DNA from: an uncultured Clostridia bacterium
Lineage (GTDB): Bacteria > Bacillota > Clostridia > TANB77 > CAG-508
Assembly: GCA_948857205.1 (NCBI GenBank)
Contig: CAQPRV010000115.1
Location: forward strand, 1-43,102
Reading direction: 5' to 3'
Length of the DNA: 43,102 nt
The notes beneath the pieces are model-generated. The model did no database searches. It was not told where the DNA came from and was given only the letters and a program-made list of their open reading frames with translations. The position numbers and the translations under genes were made by a program. Of this stretch, positions 18,777-26,141 are shown one piece after another (positions within the stretch are counted from its first letter, which is position 1; each line of letters opens with the position of its first letter).

Positions 18777-20528
18777 ATGGAAAATAATTTAGTTCATTTA
18801 ATAATAGATAACCAAAAAGTAGAAGCAGAAAAAGGAACTACAATATTACAAGCAGCTAAAAAAGTTGGAATAGATATACCAACCTTATGTTTTTTAAAAG
18901 ACATAAACGAAGTAGGAGATTGTAGAATGTGTATTGTAGAAGTAGAAGGAAGAAGAGGATTTGCAACCTCATGTATTCAAACAGTTGAAGAGGGAATGGT
19001 AGTACATACAAATACACCAAAGGTATTAGAAGCAAGACAAGTAATATTAGATTTAATATTATCAAATCACCATAGGGACTGTCTAACCTGTACTAGAAAT
19101 GGAAACTGTGAACTACAAAATTTAGCTATGAAACTAAATGTTTTAGATATACAATTTCAGGGAGAAAGATCAGAACACAAAATAGATGATTTATCACCAT
19201 CAATTGTAAGAGATTTTAATAAATGTATATTGTGCAGAAGATGTGTTGCTGCATGTAAAAATATACAGAAGGTTGGAGCAATTGATTGCATAAATAGAGG
19301 TTTTGAAGCTTGCATTTTAACAGTAGAAGATCATAGTTTAAAGGATGTAAATTGTACAAATTGTGGTCAATGTATACAAGCATGCCCAACAGGTGCTTTA
19401 CATGAAAAAGAAACAATTGACGAAGTTTGGATAAAACTAAAAGATCCTGATACCTATGTTATTGCACAAACTGCACCAGCAGTTAGAGTTGCTTTAGGTG
19501 AAGAATTTGGAATGGAAATTGGAACAAACGTAACAGGAAAGATGATTACAGCTTTAAAAAGACTAGGTTTTGATAAAGTATTTGATACAAATACAGGAGC
19601 AGATTTTACAATAATGGAAGAAGCAACAGAATTTATAGAAAGATTTACAAATCAAGATACACTTCCAATGCTTACATCATGTAGCCCTGGATGGGTGAAA
19701 TATATAGAAATGAACTATCCAGAATTATTACCACATTTATCAACTTGTAAATCGCCACATCAAATGTTTGGAGCCTTATTAAAAACCTATTATGCTAAAA
19801 AAGAAGGAATTGATCCAGAAAAAATATTTGTAGTATCAGTAATGCCATGTATAGCTAAAAAATTTGAAAGACAACGTTCAGAAATGAAAAATGAAGGGCT
19901 TTATGATGTAGATAATGTAATTACAACACGTGAACTTTCAAGAATGATTAAACAAGCAAATATTGAATTTAATAAGCTAGATGATAATACTTTTGATGAT
20001 CCAATGGGAGAAGCAACAGGAGCAGCTGCAATTTTTGGAACAACAGGAGGTGTTATGGAAGCGGCTTTAAGAACTGCACAAGATACTTTAACAGGAAAAG
20101 ACTTAGAAAAAATAAACTTTGAAGAAGTTCGTGGTGGAGATGGTATAAAAAAGGCAACAGTAAATCTTGCAGGAAAAGATATTAAAGTAGTTGCAGTAAG
20201 TGGTTTAGCAAAGGCTAGGGAGATTTTAGAAGAAATAAAATCTGGAAAAGCTGATTATCACTTTGTAGAAATAATGGCATGTCCTGGTGGTTGTGTTAAT
20301 GGTGGAGGTCAGCCTATAAAAAGTTCAAAAGTTCGTTCTGAAGTTGATGTAAGAAAACTTAGAGCAGATGCGCTCTATTCGATTGATGAAAAATCTACAA
20401 TAAGAAAATCTCACGAAAATCCTATTGTTAAAAAGATTTATGAAGAATATTTAGAAAAACCTGGTAGTTATAGAGCAGAAAAACTATTACATACCACCTA
20501 TAAAAAAAGAGAAAAATATAAATTATAA
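18777..20528 (+). CDS. hydA: NADH-dependent [FeFe] hydrogenase catalytic subunit HydA
   Basis: 583 aa. In order: plant-type [2Fe-2S] (C38, C49, C52, C66), the His-ligated [4Fe-4S] site HHRDCLTCTRNGNCEL (residues 98-113), two [4Fe-4S] clusters (C150-C160 and C193-C203), then the H-cluster domain with all three signatures: TSCSPGW (300-306), MPCIAKK (356-362) and ACPGGCVNGGGQP (501-513), and the C-terminal small-subunit domain. All five H-domain cysteines (C302, C358, C502, C506 and the rest of the set) are as expected for an active enzyme. Maturases HydE, HydF and HydG are not in the window. GGAAGGATAG precedes the ATG. Confidence 0.97.
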   Translation: MENNLVHLIIDNQKVEAEKGTTILQAAKKVGIDIPTLCFLKDINEVGDCRMCIVEVEGRRGFATSCIQTVEEGMVVHTNTPKVLEARQVILDLILSNHHRDCLTCTRNGNCELQNLAMKLNVLDIQFQGERSEHKIDDLSPSIVRDFNKCILCRRCVAACKNIQKVGAIDCINRGFEACILTVEDHSLKDVNCTNCGQCIQACPTGALHEKETIDEVWIKLKDPDTYVIAQTAPAVRVALGEEFGMEIGTNVTGKMITALKRLGFDKVFDTNTGADFTIMEEATEFIERFTNQDTLPMLTSCSPGWVKYIEMNYPELLPHLSTCKSPHQMFGALLKTYYAKKEGIDPEKIFVVSVMPCIAKKFERQRSEMKNEGLYDVDNVITTRELSRMIKQANIEFNKLDDNTFDDPMGEATGAAAIFGTTGGVMEAALRTAQDTLTGKDLEKINFEEVRGGDGIKKATVNLAGKDIKVVAVSGLAKAREILEEIKSGKADYHFVEIMACPGGCVNGGGQPIKSSKVRSEVDVRKLRADALYSIDEKSTIRKSHENPIVKKIYEEYLEKPGSYRAEKLLHTTYKKREKYKL

Positions 20529-20545
20529 AAAAATTAAAAAAACTA

Positions 20546-20574
20546 TTGCATTTTTTATGTAGATATAGTATATT
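20546..20574 (+). promoter_or_regulatory. Promoter upstream of the small ORF and uraA
   Basis: TTGCAT (20546-20551), exactly 17 bases, TATATT (20569-20574). Transcription would start about 20580, only 10 bases before the ribosome binding site of the 33-aa ORF. No other good promoter lies between the following terminator and uraA, so uraA-upp probably also depends on it. Confidence 0.55.
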
Positions 20575-20591
20575 TTTTAAGAGGTGCAAAA

Positions 20592-20693
20592 ATGAAAGAA
20601 AAATTAAGCGTACAAAAAGTATATAGACTTAAAAGTGCAGTTAATACAACTGTTATTTTTGCATTCATTATATTTTCTCATATACAATATTAG
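20592..20693 (+). CDS. 33-aa small protein or leader peptide before uraA
   Basis: ATG at 20592 preceded by AGAGGTG; the product reads MKEKLSVQKVYRLKSAVNTT then a hydrophobic VIFAFIIFSH end, stopping at 20693. The N-terminal half is basic and the C-terminal half could cross a membrane. It has its own promoter, and a terminator starts eight bases after its stop codon, followed by uraA. It may be an independent small membrane protein or a translated leader for attenuation of the uracil genes, in the manner of pyrBI leaders. Not recognised by sequence. Confidence 0.5.
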   Translation: MKEKLSVQKVYRLKSAVNTTVIFAFIIFSHIQY

Positions 20694-20700
20694 AAGCTTC

Positions 20701-20731
20701 GATACCATTTAAAAAAATGGTATCTTTTTTT
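20701..20731 (+). terminator. Terminator/attenuator before uraA
   Basis: GATACCATTT (20701-20710) pairs perfectly with AAATGGTATC (20715-20724), followed by seven T. It stands between a promoter with a small ORF and uraA (ATG 20770). No PyrR-type anti-antiterminator (conserved loop of the UCC...GAGG kind) is seen, so if it is an attenuator it works by another mechanism. Confidence 0.75.
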
Positions 20732-20769
20732 AGAATTTTTTGCACAAAAAAATAAAGGGAGGATTTTAA

Positions 20770-22107
20770 ATGGAAAAAGTAAAACTACTATTAGATGTAA
20801 ACGAAAAACCAAAATTAGCAAAATGGATTGTTTTATCAATACAACATGTTTTCGCAATGTTTGGTGCTACAATTTTAGTACCAATTTTAGTAAATGCAGC
20901 AGCAGGAGAAACAGTATTAACTATACCAGTTGCATTAGTAACTTCTGGAATAGGAACACTAATTTATTTATTATGTACAAAAGGAAAATCACCAGTATAT
21001 TTAGGAAGCTCCTTTGCTTTTATTGCTCCATTAGCAGCAGCATTTTTAAAAGGTGGAATTTCAGGAGCAATGACAGGAGTAATGGCTATAGGTCTTATTT
21101 ATATAATATTTGCAGTAATCGTTAAATTTATAGGAAAAAACTGGATTGACAAATTATTACCACCAATAGTAATAGGCCCAATGATAATGATAATAGGGCT
21201 AGGTTTAGCACCTAATGCAGTATCACAAATTGGAATTGTAGCAAATGCACAAGTAGAATGGAAAGGCGTAATAGTTGCTTTAATTACGTTTTTAACTACT
21301 GCCATAGTAATGGTTAAAGGAAAAGGATTTATTAAAATTATACCATTTTTAATTGGAACTTTAGTAGGGTATATATCTGCAATATGCTTTGGATTAGTAG
21401 ACTTTACACCAGTACTAGAAGCATCTTTCTTTAGTATACCAAGCTTTATGATACCATTTGCAAGTTATACACCAAGTTTTTCAGCTTTACTTACAATAGC
21501 ACCAATAGCCTTAGTAACAATGTGTGAACACATAGGAGACCATACTGCTTTAAGTACAATAATTGGGAAAGATTTATTAAAAGAACCAGGTTTAGAAAAA
21601 ACCTTATTAGGTGATGGAATTGCAACTTTTGTAGCAGGAATTTTAGGAGGACCAGCAAATACTACCTATGGTGAAAATACTTCTGTAGTTGGAATGACAA
21701 AAATAGCATCTGTATGGGTTATAGGATTAGCAGCAATATTTGCTATAGTTCTAGGGTTTTTAGGAAAATTTACTGCACTAGTTTCTACAATACCTAATGC
21801 AGTACTTGGAGGAGTTTCTTTATTATTATATGGATTCATTTCAATAAATGGTTTAAAAGTATTAATTCAAAATCAGATTGACTTTGGAAAATCTAAAAAT
21901 GTAATTGTAGCATCAACCATGTTAGTACTTGGATTAGGAGGAGCAGCAATATCAATTATATCTGGTGATTTATCAATAACAATATCAGGAATGAGTTTAT
22001 CAGCAATTTTAGGAATAATACTAAATTTATGCTTACCAGAAGAAAAAGAAGAAATAAATACTGAGAACAAAGAAGATGAAAATGAAAAGGTTAAAGAAAC
22101 AGTTTAA
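20770..22107 (+). CDS. uraA: Uracil permease (NCS2 / uracil-xanthine family)
   Basis: 445 aa, multi-pass membrane protein with about 12-14 helices. Early residues WIVLSIQHVFAMFGATILVP are the NCS2 start; the family signature region reads LTIAPIALVTMCEHIGDHTA (about 238-257) and GILGGPANTTYGENTSVVGM follows, which contains the substrate-binding acidic and Asn-Thr residues. The C-terminus is a charged cytosolic tail. Uracil specificity is supported by upp 26 bases downstream. GGGAGG precedes the ATG. Imports uracil for salvage. Confidence 0.93.
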   Translation: MEKVKLLLDVNEKPKLAKWIVLSIQHVFAMFGATILVPILVNAAAGETVLTIPVALVTSGIGTLIYLLCTKGKSPVYLGSSFAFIAPLAAAFLKGGISGAMTGVMAIGLIYIIFAVIVKFIGKNWIDKLLPPIVIGPMIMIIGLGLAPNAVSQIGIVANAQVEWKGVIVALITFLTTAIVMVKGKGFIKIIPFLIGTLVGYISAICFGLVDFTPVLEASFFSIPSFMIPFASYTPSFSALLTIAPIALVTMCEHIGDHTALSTIIGKDLLKEPGLEKTLLGDGIATFVAGILGGPANTTYGENTSVVGMTKIASVWVIGLAAIFAIVLGFLGKFTALVSTIPNAVLGGVSLLLYGFISINGLKVLIQNQIDFGKSKNVIVASTMLVLGLGGAAISIISGDLSITISGMSLSAILGIILNLCLPEEKEEINTENKEDENEKVKETV

Positions 22108-22133
22108 AAATAAAATAAGGAAGGATAGTAAAT

Positions 22134-22760
22134 ATGAAAGCAATTGTTTTAGAAAATCCCTTAATAAAACATAAATTATCAATAATTAGGGACAAAAATA
22201 CTGGTACAAAAGAATTTAGAGAAATAATTGGAGAAATAGCAACTTTTCTATGCTATGAAGCAATGTCAGACGCAGTTCTAGAAGAAACTGAAATTGAAAC
22301 ACCAATATGTAAAACAAAAGTACAAAAATTAAATGAAGATAAATATGCCTTTGTTCCAATTCTTAGAGCTGGAACAGGTATGTTAGATGGCTTAGTAAAA
22401 TCAATACCTAATGCTAAAATTGGTCATGTAGGTTTATATAGAAATGAAGAAACTTTAAAACCTGTTCGTTATTATTATAAAATGCCAAAAGATATAGCAA
22501 ATAGAGAAGTAATAGTTTTAGATCCAATGCTTGCAACAGGTGGTTCTGCTATTGATACTATAACTATGTTAAAAGAAGATGGTGTTAAAAAAATTAAATT
22601 TTTATGTATTATATCTGCACCTGAAGGTCTAAAAAAGTTGGAAGAAGTTCATCCTGATGTGCAAATTTATACCGCTTCTATTGATGAAAAGTTAAATGAT
22701 ATTGGTTATATAGTGCCAGGCTTGGGAGATGCAGGAGATAGAGTTTTTGGAACAAAATAA
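22134..22760 (+). CDS. upp: Uracil phosphoribosyltransferase
   Basis: 208 aa, full length. The PRPP-binding loop is VIVLDPMLATGGSAIDTITM (about residues 124-143); the C-terminal YIVPGLGDAGDRVFGTK is the uracil-binding signature of Upp. It makes UMP from uracil and PRPP in the cytosol, acting on what the upstream permease brings in. AAGGAAGGATAG precedes the ATG. The composite hairpin repeat begins directly after its stop codon. Confidence 0.97.
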   Translation: MKAIVLENPLIKHKLSIIRDKNTGTKEFREIIGEIATFLCYEAMSDAVLEETEIETPICKTKVQKLNEDKYAFVPILRAGTGMLDGLVKSIPNAKIGHVGLYRNEETLKPVRYYYKMPKDIANREVIVLDPMLATGGSAIDTITMLKEDGVKKIKFLCIISAPEGLKKLEEVHPDVQIYTASIDEKLNDIGYIVPGLGDAGDRVFGTK

Positions 22761-22896
22761 GAACAAATAAGAAAATCAAAGATTTTCTTTAATTTGTTCT
22801 CGCCCGATTTGAGTTTTCGACTGTAAGGAGAAAATCTCAAAGGGCTAGCGATTGTAGCTTTAATACAATAGGAAAGTATGACTTTCCTATTGTATT
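22761..22896 (+). repeat. Composite three-hairpin intergenic repeat, copy 1
   Basis: Three stems in a row. First: GAACAAATAAGAAAATC (22761-22777) with GATTTTCTTTAATTTGTTC (22781-22799). Second: TCGCCC...TTTGAG (22800-22813) with CTCAAA-GGGCTAGCGA (22836-22851), closing on the loop CGACTGTAAGGAG. Third: AATACAATAGGAAAGT (22862-22877) with ACTTTCCTATTGTATT (22881-22896), a perfect 16-bp stem with loop ATG. Copies at 27863-27966 (same strand) and 30728-30861 (opposite strand). Confidence 0.8.
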
Positions 22897-22903
22897 AAAA
22901 TAT

Positions 22904-22942
22904 AAAAAATTGCCAAAAAATTTTTTCTTTTGGCAATTTTTT
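22904..22942. terminator. Bidirectional terminator between upp and the Asn-rich small gene
   Basis: AAAAATTGCCAAAA (22905-22918) pairs with TTTTGGCAATTTTT (22928-22941) with A/T runs on both sides, so it works for upp on the plus strand and for the small minus-strand gene ending at 22961. Confidence 0.8.
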
Positions 22943-22960
22943 ATACTTTAATTATTTTAA

Positions 22961-23062
22961 TTATCTACAATTATTGTTATTGTTTTGTCTTTCATTATTG
23001 TTGTTATTGTTATTTTTTTGGTTATTCTTTTGATTATTTTTTTGATTTTCTTTTTTTGACAT
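22961..23062 (-). CDS. 33-aa Asn/Gln-rich small protein
   Basis: On the minus strand, ATG at 23062 with TGGAGGTG upstream encodes MSKKENQKNNQKNNQKNNNN and then more Asn, ERQ, Asn and a final CR. The repeated codons AAT/AAC/CAA/AAA make it low-complexity, but the ribosome binding site, the clean start and stop and the terminator just behind it argue for a real gene. Very hydrophilic, no helix or membrane part. Small Asn-rich proteins are common in spore formers, but I cannot assign a role. The 259 bases from 23063 to murD hold no other gene. Confidence 0.55.
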   Translation of the reverse strand: MSKKENQKNNQKNNQKNNNNNNNERQNNNNNCR

Positions 23063-23321
23063 GAAAAGCACCTCCATTCAAGATTTCAATTTTATTTTAT
23101 CCAAAACTTTTTTTAATTATACAAAATTAAAATTAATAATATAATTTGTTAAAATTATATTATTTTTTTAATAATTCTAACTTTTGAGAATTTAAATTTT
23201 TAAGTCTTTGCCAAAATTAAATTGTTTTTTATAAAAAAGTAATATATAATAACTAAAAATACAAAATCACACAACAATAAAAAAAACATAAAATAGAAAA
23301 AACAAATAAGGAAGTGTAAAA

Positions 23322-24722
23322 ATGAATTTGGAAAATGAAAAACTAGAAGAATTTAATAACTATGTAAGATTTAGAAAAATAGCAATAATTGGATTAGGTG
23401 TTAGCAATTTACCCTTAATAGACTATTTGTATAATAAAAAAGCAACAATTACAGTATTTGATGACAGAGAAGAACAAAGTATACCACAAGAAATAATGGA
23501 CAAAATAAAAACAAAAAATATAAAATACTATTTTGGAAAAGACAACTTAACAAATTTAAAAAAATTTGACATAATATTTAGATCGCCAAGTTGTTTACCA
23601 ACAAAAAGAGAATTAGCAGAAGAAGCAAATAGAGGAGCAATTGTAACAACAGAAATTGAAATGTTAATGAAAATGTGTCCATGCAAAATAATAGGAGTTA
23701 CTGGGAGTGATGGAAAAACAACAACAACAAGTTTAATACATCATATATTACAAAAAACTAATCGTAAAGTATATTTAGGTGGAAATATTGGAATACCATT
23801 ATTTACAAAACTTGAAGAAATGGAACCAAAGGATCTTGTAGTATTAGAATTAAGTAGTTTTCAATTAATGCAAATGGAAGTAAGTCCAGATATAGCTATA
23901 ATAACTAATATATCACCAAATCATTTAAATATACATAAAGATTATCAAGAATATATAGATTCCAAAAAAAACATATTCAAGTATCAAAACGAAAAAGGAA
24001 TACTCATATTAAATTATGATAATGAAATTACACGTAACTGTTGCAAAGAAGCAAAAGGTAAAGTTATATTCTTTAGTAGTAATGAAAAATTAGATAATGG
24101 ATTTATAATTGATGGCAACCTTATAAAACTATCAGAAGATAAAATAAGAAAACATATATTAAATACAAAAGAAGTACAATTAAAAGGAAAACACAATTAT
24201 GAAAATATAGCTACAGCCTTAGCTGCTACACAAACTTTAATTGATTTAGATTTAGCGATAAAAGCAGTTAAGGAATTTAAAGGAGTTGAACATAGATTAG
24301 AATTTGTAAGAGAAATTGACAAAATAAAATGGTATAATGATTCTTCAAGTTCTTCTCCAACAAGAACAATTTCAGGATTAAAGGCCTTTGACGAAAGAAT
24401 TACACTTATTGCTGGAGGATATGATAAAAATTTAGATTATGAACCAATAGCAAAACCTATAATAGAAAATGTATCAAATTTAATACTAATGGGTCAAACT
24501 TCTGGAAAGATATTTGATGTGGTAAAACAAGAATTAGAAAACCAACAAAAAGAATTACCAATATATATGTCAAACAGTTTAGAACAAAGTATTAATTTAG
24601 CTAAAAAAGTAACAAGTTCAGGAGAAATAGTTTTATTTTCACCTGCAAGTGCAAGTTTTGACATGTTTAAAAATGCAGTAGAAAGAGGAAATAAATTTAA
24701 AGAACTTGTACAAAAATTATAA
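23322..24722 (+). CDS. murD: UDP-N-acetylmuramoylalanine--D-glutamate ligase
   Basis: 466 aa Mur ligase. The N-terminal Rossmann-like domain has IAIIGLGVSNLPLIDYL (residues 20-36); the ATP loop is GVTGSDGKTTTT (125-136); LGGNIGIPLF, ELSSFQLMQM and TNISPNHLNIH follow; the C-terminal domain has GVEHRLEFVREIDKIKWYND and LIAGGYDKNLDYEPI. It adds D-Glu to the muropeptide precursor in the cytosol. It stands outside a dcw cluster here. A hairpin containing the next gene's ribosome binding site lies 26 bases after its stop. Confidence 0.95.
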   Translation: MNLENEKLEEFNNYVRFRKIAIIGLGVSNLPLIDYLYNKKATITVFDDREEQSIPQEIMDKIKTKNIKYYFGKDNLTNLKKFDIIFRSPSCLPTKRELAEEANRGAIVTTEIEMLMKMCPCKIIGVTGSDGKTTTTSLIHHILQKTNRKVYLGGNIGIPLFTKLEEMEPKDLVVLELSSFQLMQMEVSPDIAIITNISPNHLNIHKDYQEYIDSKKNIFKYQNEKGILILNYDNEITRNCCKEAKGKVIFFSSNEKLDNGFIIDGNLIKLSEDKIRKHILNTKEVQLKGKHNYENIATALAATQTLIDLDLAIKAVKEFKGVEHRLEFVREIDKIKWYNDSSSSSPTRTISGLKAFDERITLIAGGYDKNLDYEPIAKPIIENVSNLILMGQTSGKIFDVVKQELENQQKELPIYMSNSLEQSINLAKKVTSSGEIVLFSPASASFDMFKNAVERGNKFKELVQKL

Positions 24723-24748
24723 AAAAATTAAAAATATCACAAAACAAG

Positions 24749-24790
24749 AAACCTCCACATATTATATATAAAATATTAAGGAGGTTTTTT
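24749..24790 (+). terminator. Hairpin that contains the next gene's Shine-Dalgarno
   Basis: AAACCTCC (24749-24756) pairs with GGAGGTTT (24780-24787), followed by TTT. The right arm, AAGGAGGTT, is also the ribosome binding site of the gene starting at 24793. So the element may end murD transcripts, and on any readthrough transcript it would hide the ribosome binding site. Confidence 0.6.
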
Positions 24791-24792
24791 AT

Positions 24793-25431
24793 ATGAATGA
24801 GCAATCCTATGAAGATTACATAAGAAGCATTCTAGGATATCCAAATACTTCAAATAATATGTGCAATAACTGTTATGAAAATAATTTTAATGAAATGCCA
24901 TATAATTCAAATATTCAAGATGTGGATACTTCAACCTTAGAAAGTTGTTATCCAGAAATTTACAAAATAATTTATCCAATGGTTGCAAAAAGATGTACAA
25001 CTAATAATATGCCAATCACACAAGAAGTAATAGAAAATATGACAGATGAAATTTTTTCTGCTATTGAATCAAATACTGAAATAGGCATTAATATAACTTT
25101 AAATAATGAAGTTAAAACAACACAAAATAGAACAACAAATCAATTAAATTCAGAGCCTAAAAAAGAAATAAAAACAAGTGAAATTAATAAAATTAATATG
25201 GAAAATAGGGGAGAAGATAGGCAATTTAGAAACAATAATTTAAGAGATTTAATTAAAATATTGCTTATTAGAGAATTGATTGGAAGACCAGGATTTTCTG
25301 TACATAGACCACCAAGGCCACCGTTTCCTCCAAGACCGCCATTTCCAGGAGGAAACAGACCAGGACAACGTCCACCAATAATGCCAAGAGGGCCAATAGA
25401 ATATAGATATCCAGAACTTTATGAAATGTAA
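24793..25431 (+). CDS. Proline-rich C-terminal protein, possibly spore coat-associated
   Basis: 212 aa, unrecognised family. An N-terminal part with several Cys and Asn residues (MCNNCYENNFNEMPY) leads to a conserved-looking segment ESCYPEIYKIIYPMVAKRC (about 56-74) and ENMTDEIFSAIES, then an Asn/Lys/Thr-rich linker, a helix RDLIKILLIRELIG, and a Pro/Arg tail (RPPRPPFPPRPPFPGG, ending RGPIEYRYPELYEM). No signal peptide or membrane helix. Proline-rich tails of this type occur in Clostridia surface or coat proteins, which fits a spore former, but this is inference. Its ribosome binding site sits in a hairpin. Confidence 0.75.
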   Translation: MNEQSYEDYIRSILGYPNTSNNMCNNCYENNFNEMPYNSNIQDVDTSTLESCYPEIYKIIYPMVAKRCTTNNMPITQEVIENMTDEIFSAIESNTEIGINITLNNEVKTTQNRTTNQLNSEPKKEIKTSEINKINMENRGEDRQFRNNNLRDLIKILLIRELIGRPGFSVHRPPRPPFPPRPPFPGGNRPGQRPPIMPRGPIEYRYPELYEM

Positions 25432-25621
25432 ATTATTATAATTGAAACAAAAAATAAAAAACTTTCAACTTTACAAATATTTTATTGATATAGTGCAAAT
25501 AAAAAATAAATAATTTTTTCCATACAAAGAAAATAATAGAAAAAAATACAACTATAATATAGGATAAAACATTTAATTTTGCAAAGAATATATTTGATAA
25601 AGTTTGAAAGGTGGTACAAAC

Positions 25622-26071
25622 ATGAAAGTTAATCAAGGAATGTGTAAAGATGTATGTTGTGCAAATCCAAGCACAAAAATAAATGAAATTGCAAAATTAA
25701 TGAGTGAAAATCATATTGGTTGTGTTCCTATATGTGATGATAATAACTGTATATGTGGAATAGTAACAGATAGAGACATTTTATTAAGATGTGTAGCTTG
25801 TGAAAAAGATGCTAAAACAACACCTGTTAGTGAAGTAATGACTTGTAATGTATGCACATGTAAAACAGATGATGATATTTCAAATGCAGAAACAAAAATG
25901 TCTCAAAATCAAATAAGAAGATTACCAGTATGTGATAATCAAAATCATGTAGTAGGAATATTAACTATAGGAAATTTAGCAAACAACGATAGAAAAATTG
26001 GTAAACAAGAAGTATGTACAACAATAGAAAACATCTGTAATTGTAATGGTCAACAAAAAAATGCAGAATAA
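25622..26071 (+). CDS. Cysteine-rich tandem CBS domain protein
   Basis: 149 aa from ATG 25622, chosen over a TTG at 25604 because AAAGGTGG is spaced correctly before it. Two CBS repeats fill the chain: SENHIGCVPICDD with GIVTDRDILLRC (first) and SQNQIRRLPVCDN with VVGILTIGNLANN (second). CBS pairs usually bind adenine nucleotides. Unusual is the cysteine content, 16 in 149 residues, including MCKDVCC, VACEK and CNVCTCK, which suggests metal or redox sensing on top of nucleotide binding. Single gene followed by a terminator. Confidence 0.88.
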   Translation: MKVNQGMCKDVCCANPSTKINEIAKLMSENHIGCVPICDDNNCICGIVTDRDILLRCVACEKDAKTTPVSEVMTCNVCTCKTDDDISNAETKMSQNQIRRLPVCDNQNHVVGILTIGNLANNDRKIGKQEVCTTIENICNCNGQQKNAE

Positions 26072-26086
26072 AAAAATTATGATAGG

Positions 26087-26114
26087 AAAAGAACGGATAA
26101 TCTCCGTTCTTTTT
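26087..26114 (+). terminator. Intrinsic terminator after the CBS gene
   Basis: AAAAGAACGGA (26087-26097) pairs with TCCGTTCTTTT (26103-26113), a perfect 11-bp stem with a T-run. Confidence 0.85.
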
Positions 26115-26141
26115 ACATATAATATAATAAGGAGAAAAATT

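Noticed and set aside
20575..20769. PyrR-binding attenuator upstream of uraA
   Set aside because: A terminator is present, but I find neither the conserved PyrR loop nor a clear anti-terminator pairing.
26046..26141. Upstream start for ytvI at 26046
   Set aside because: It would translate through the terminator hairpin after the CBS gene; ATG 26142 has TAAGGAG and gives the expected N-terminus.
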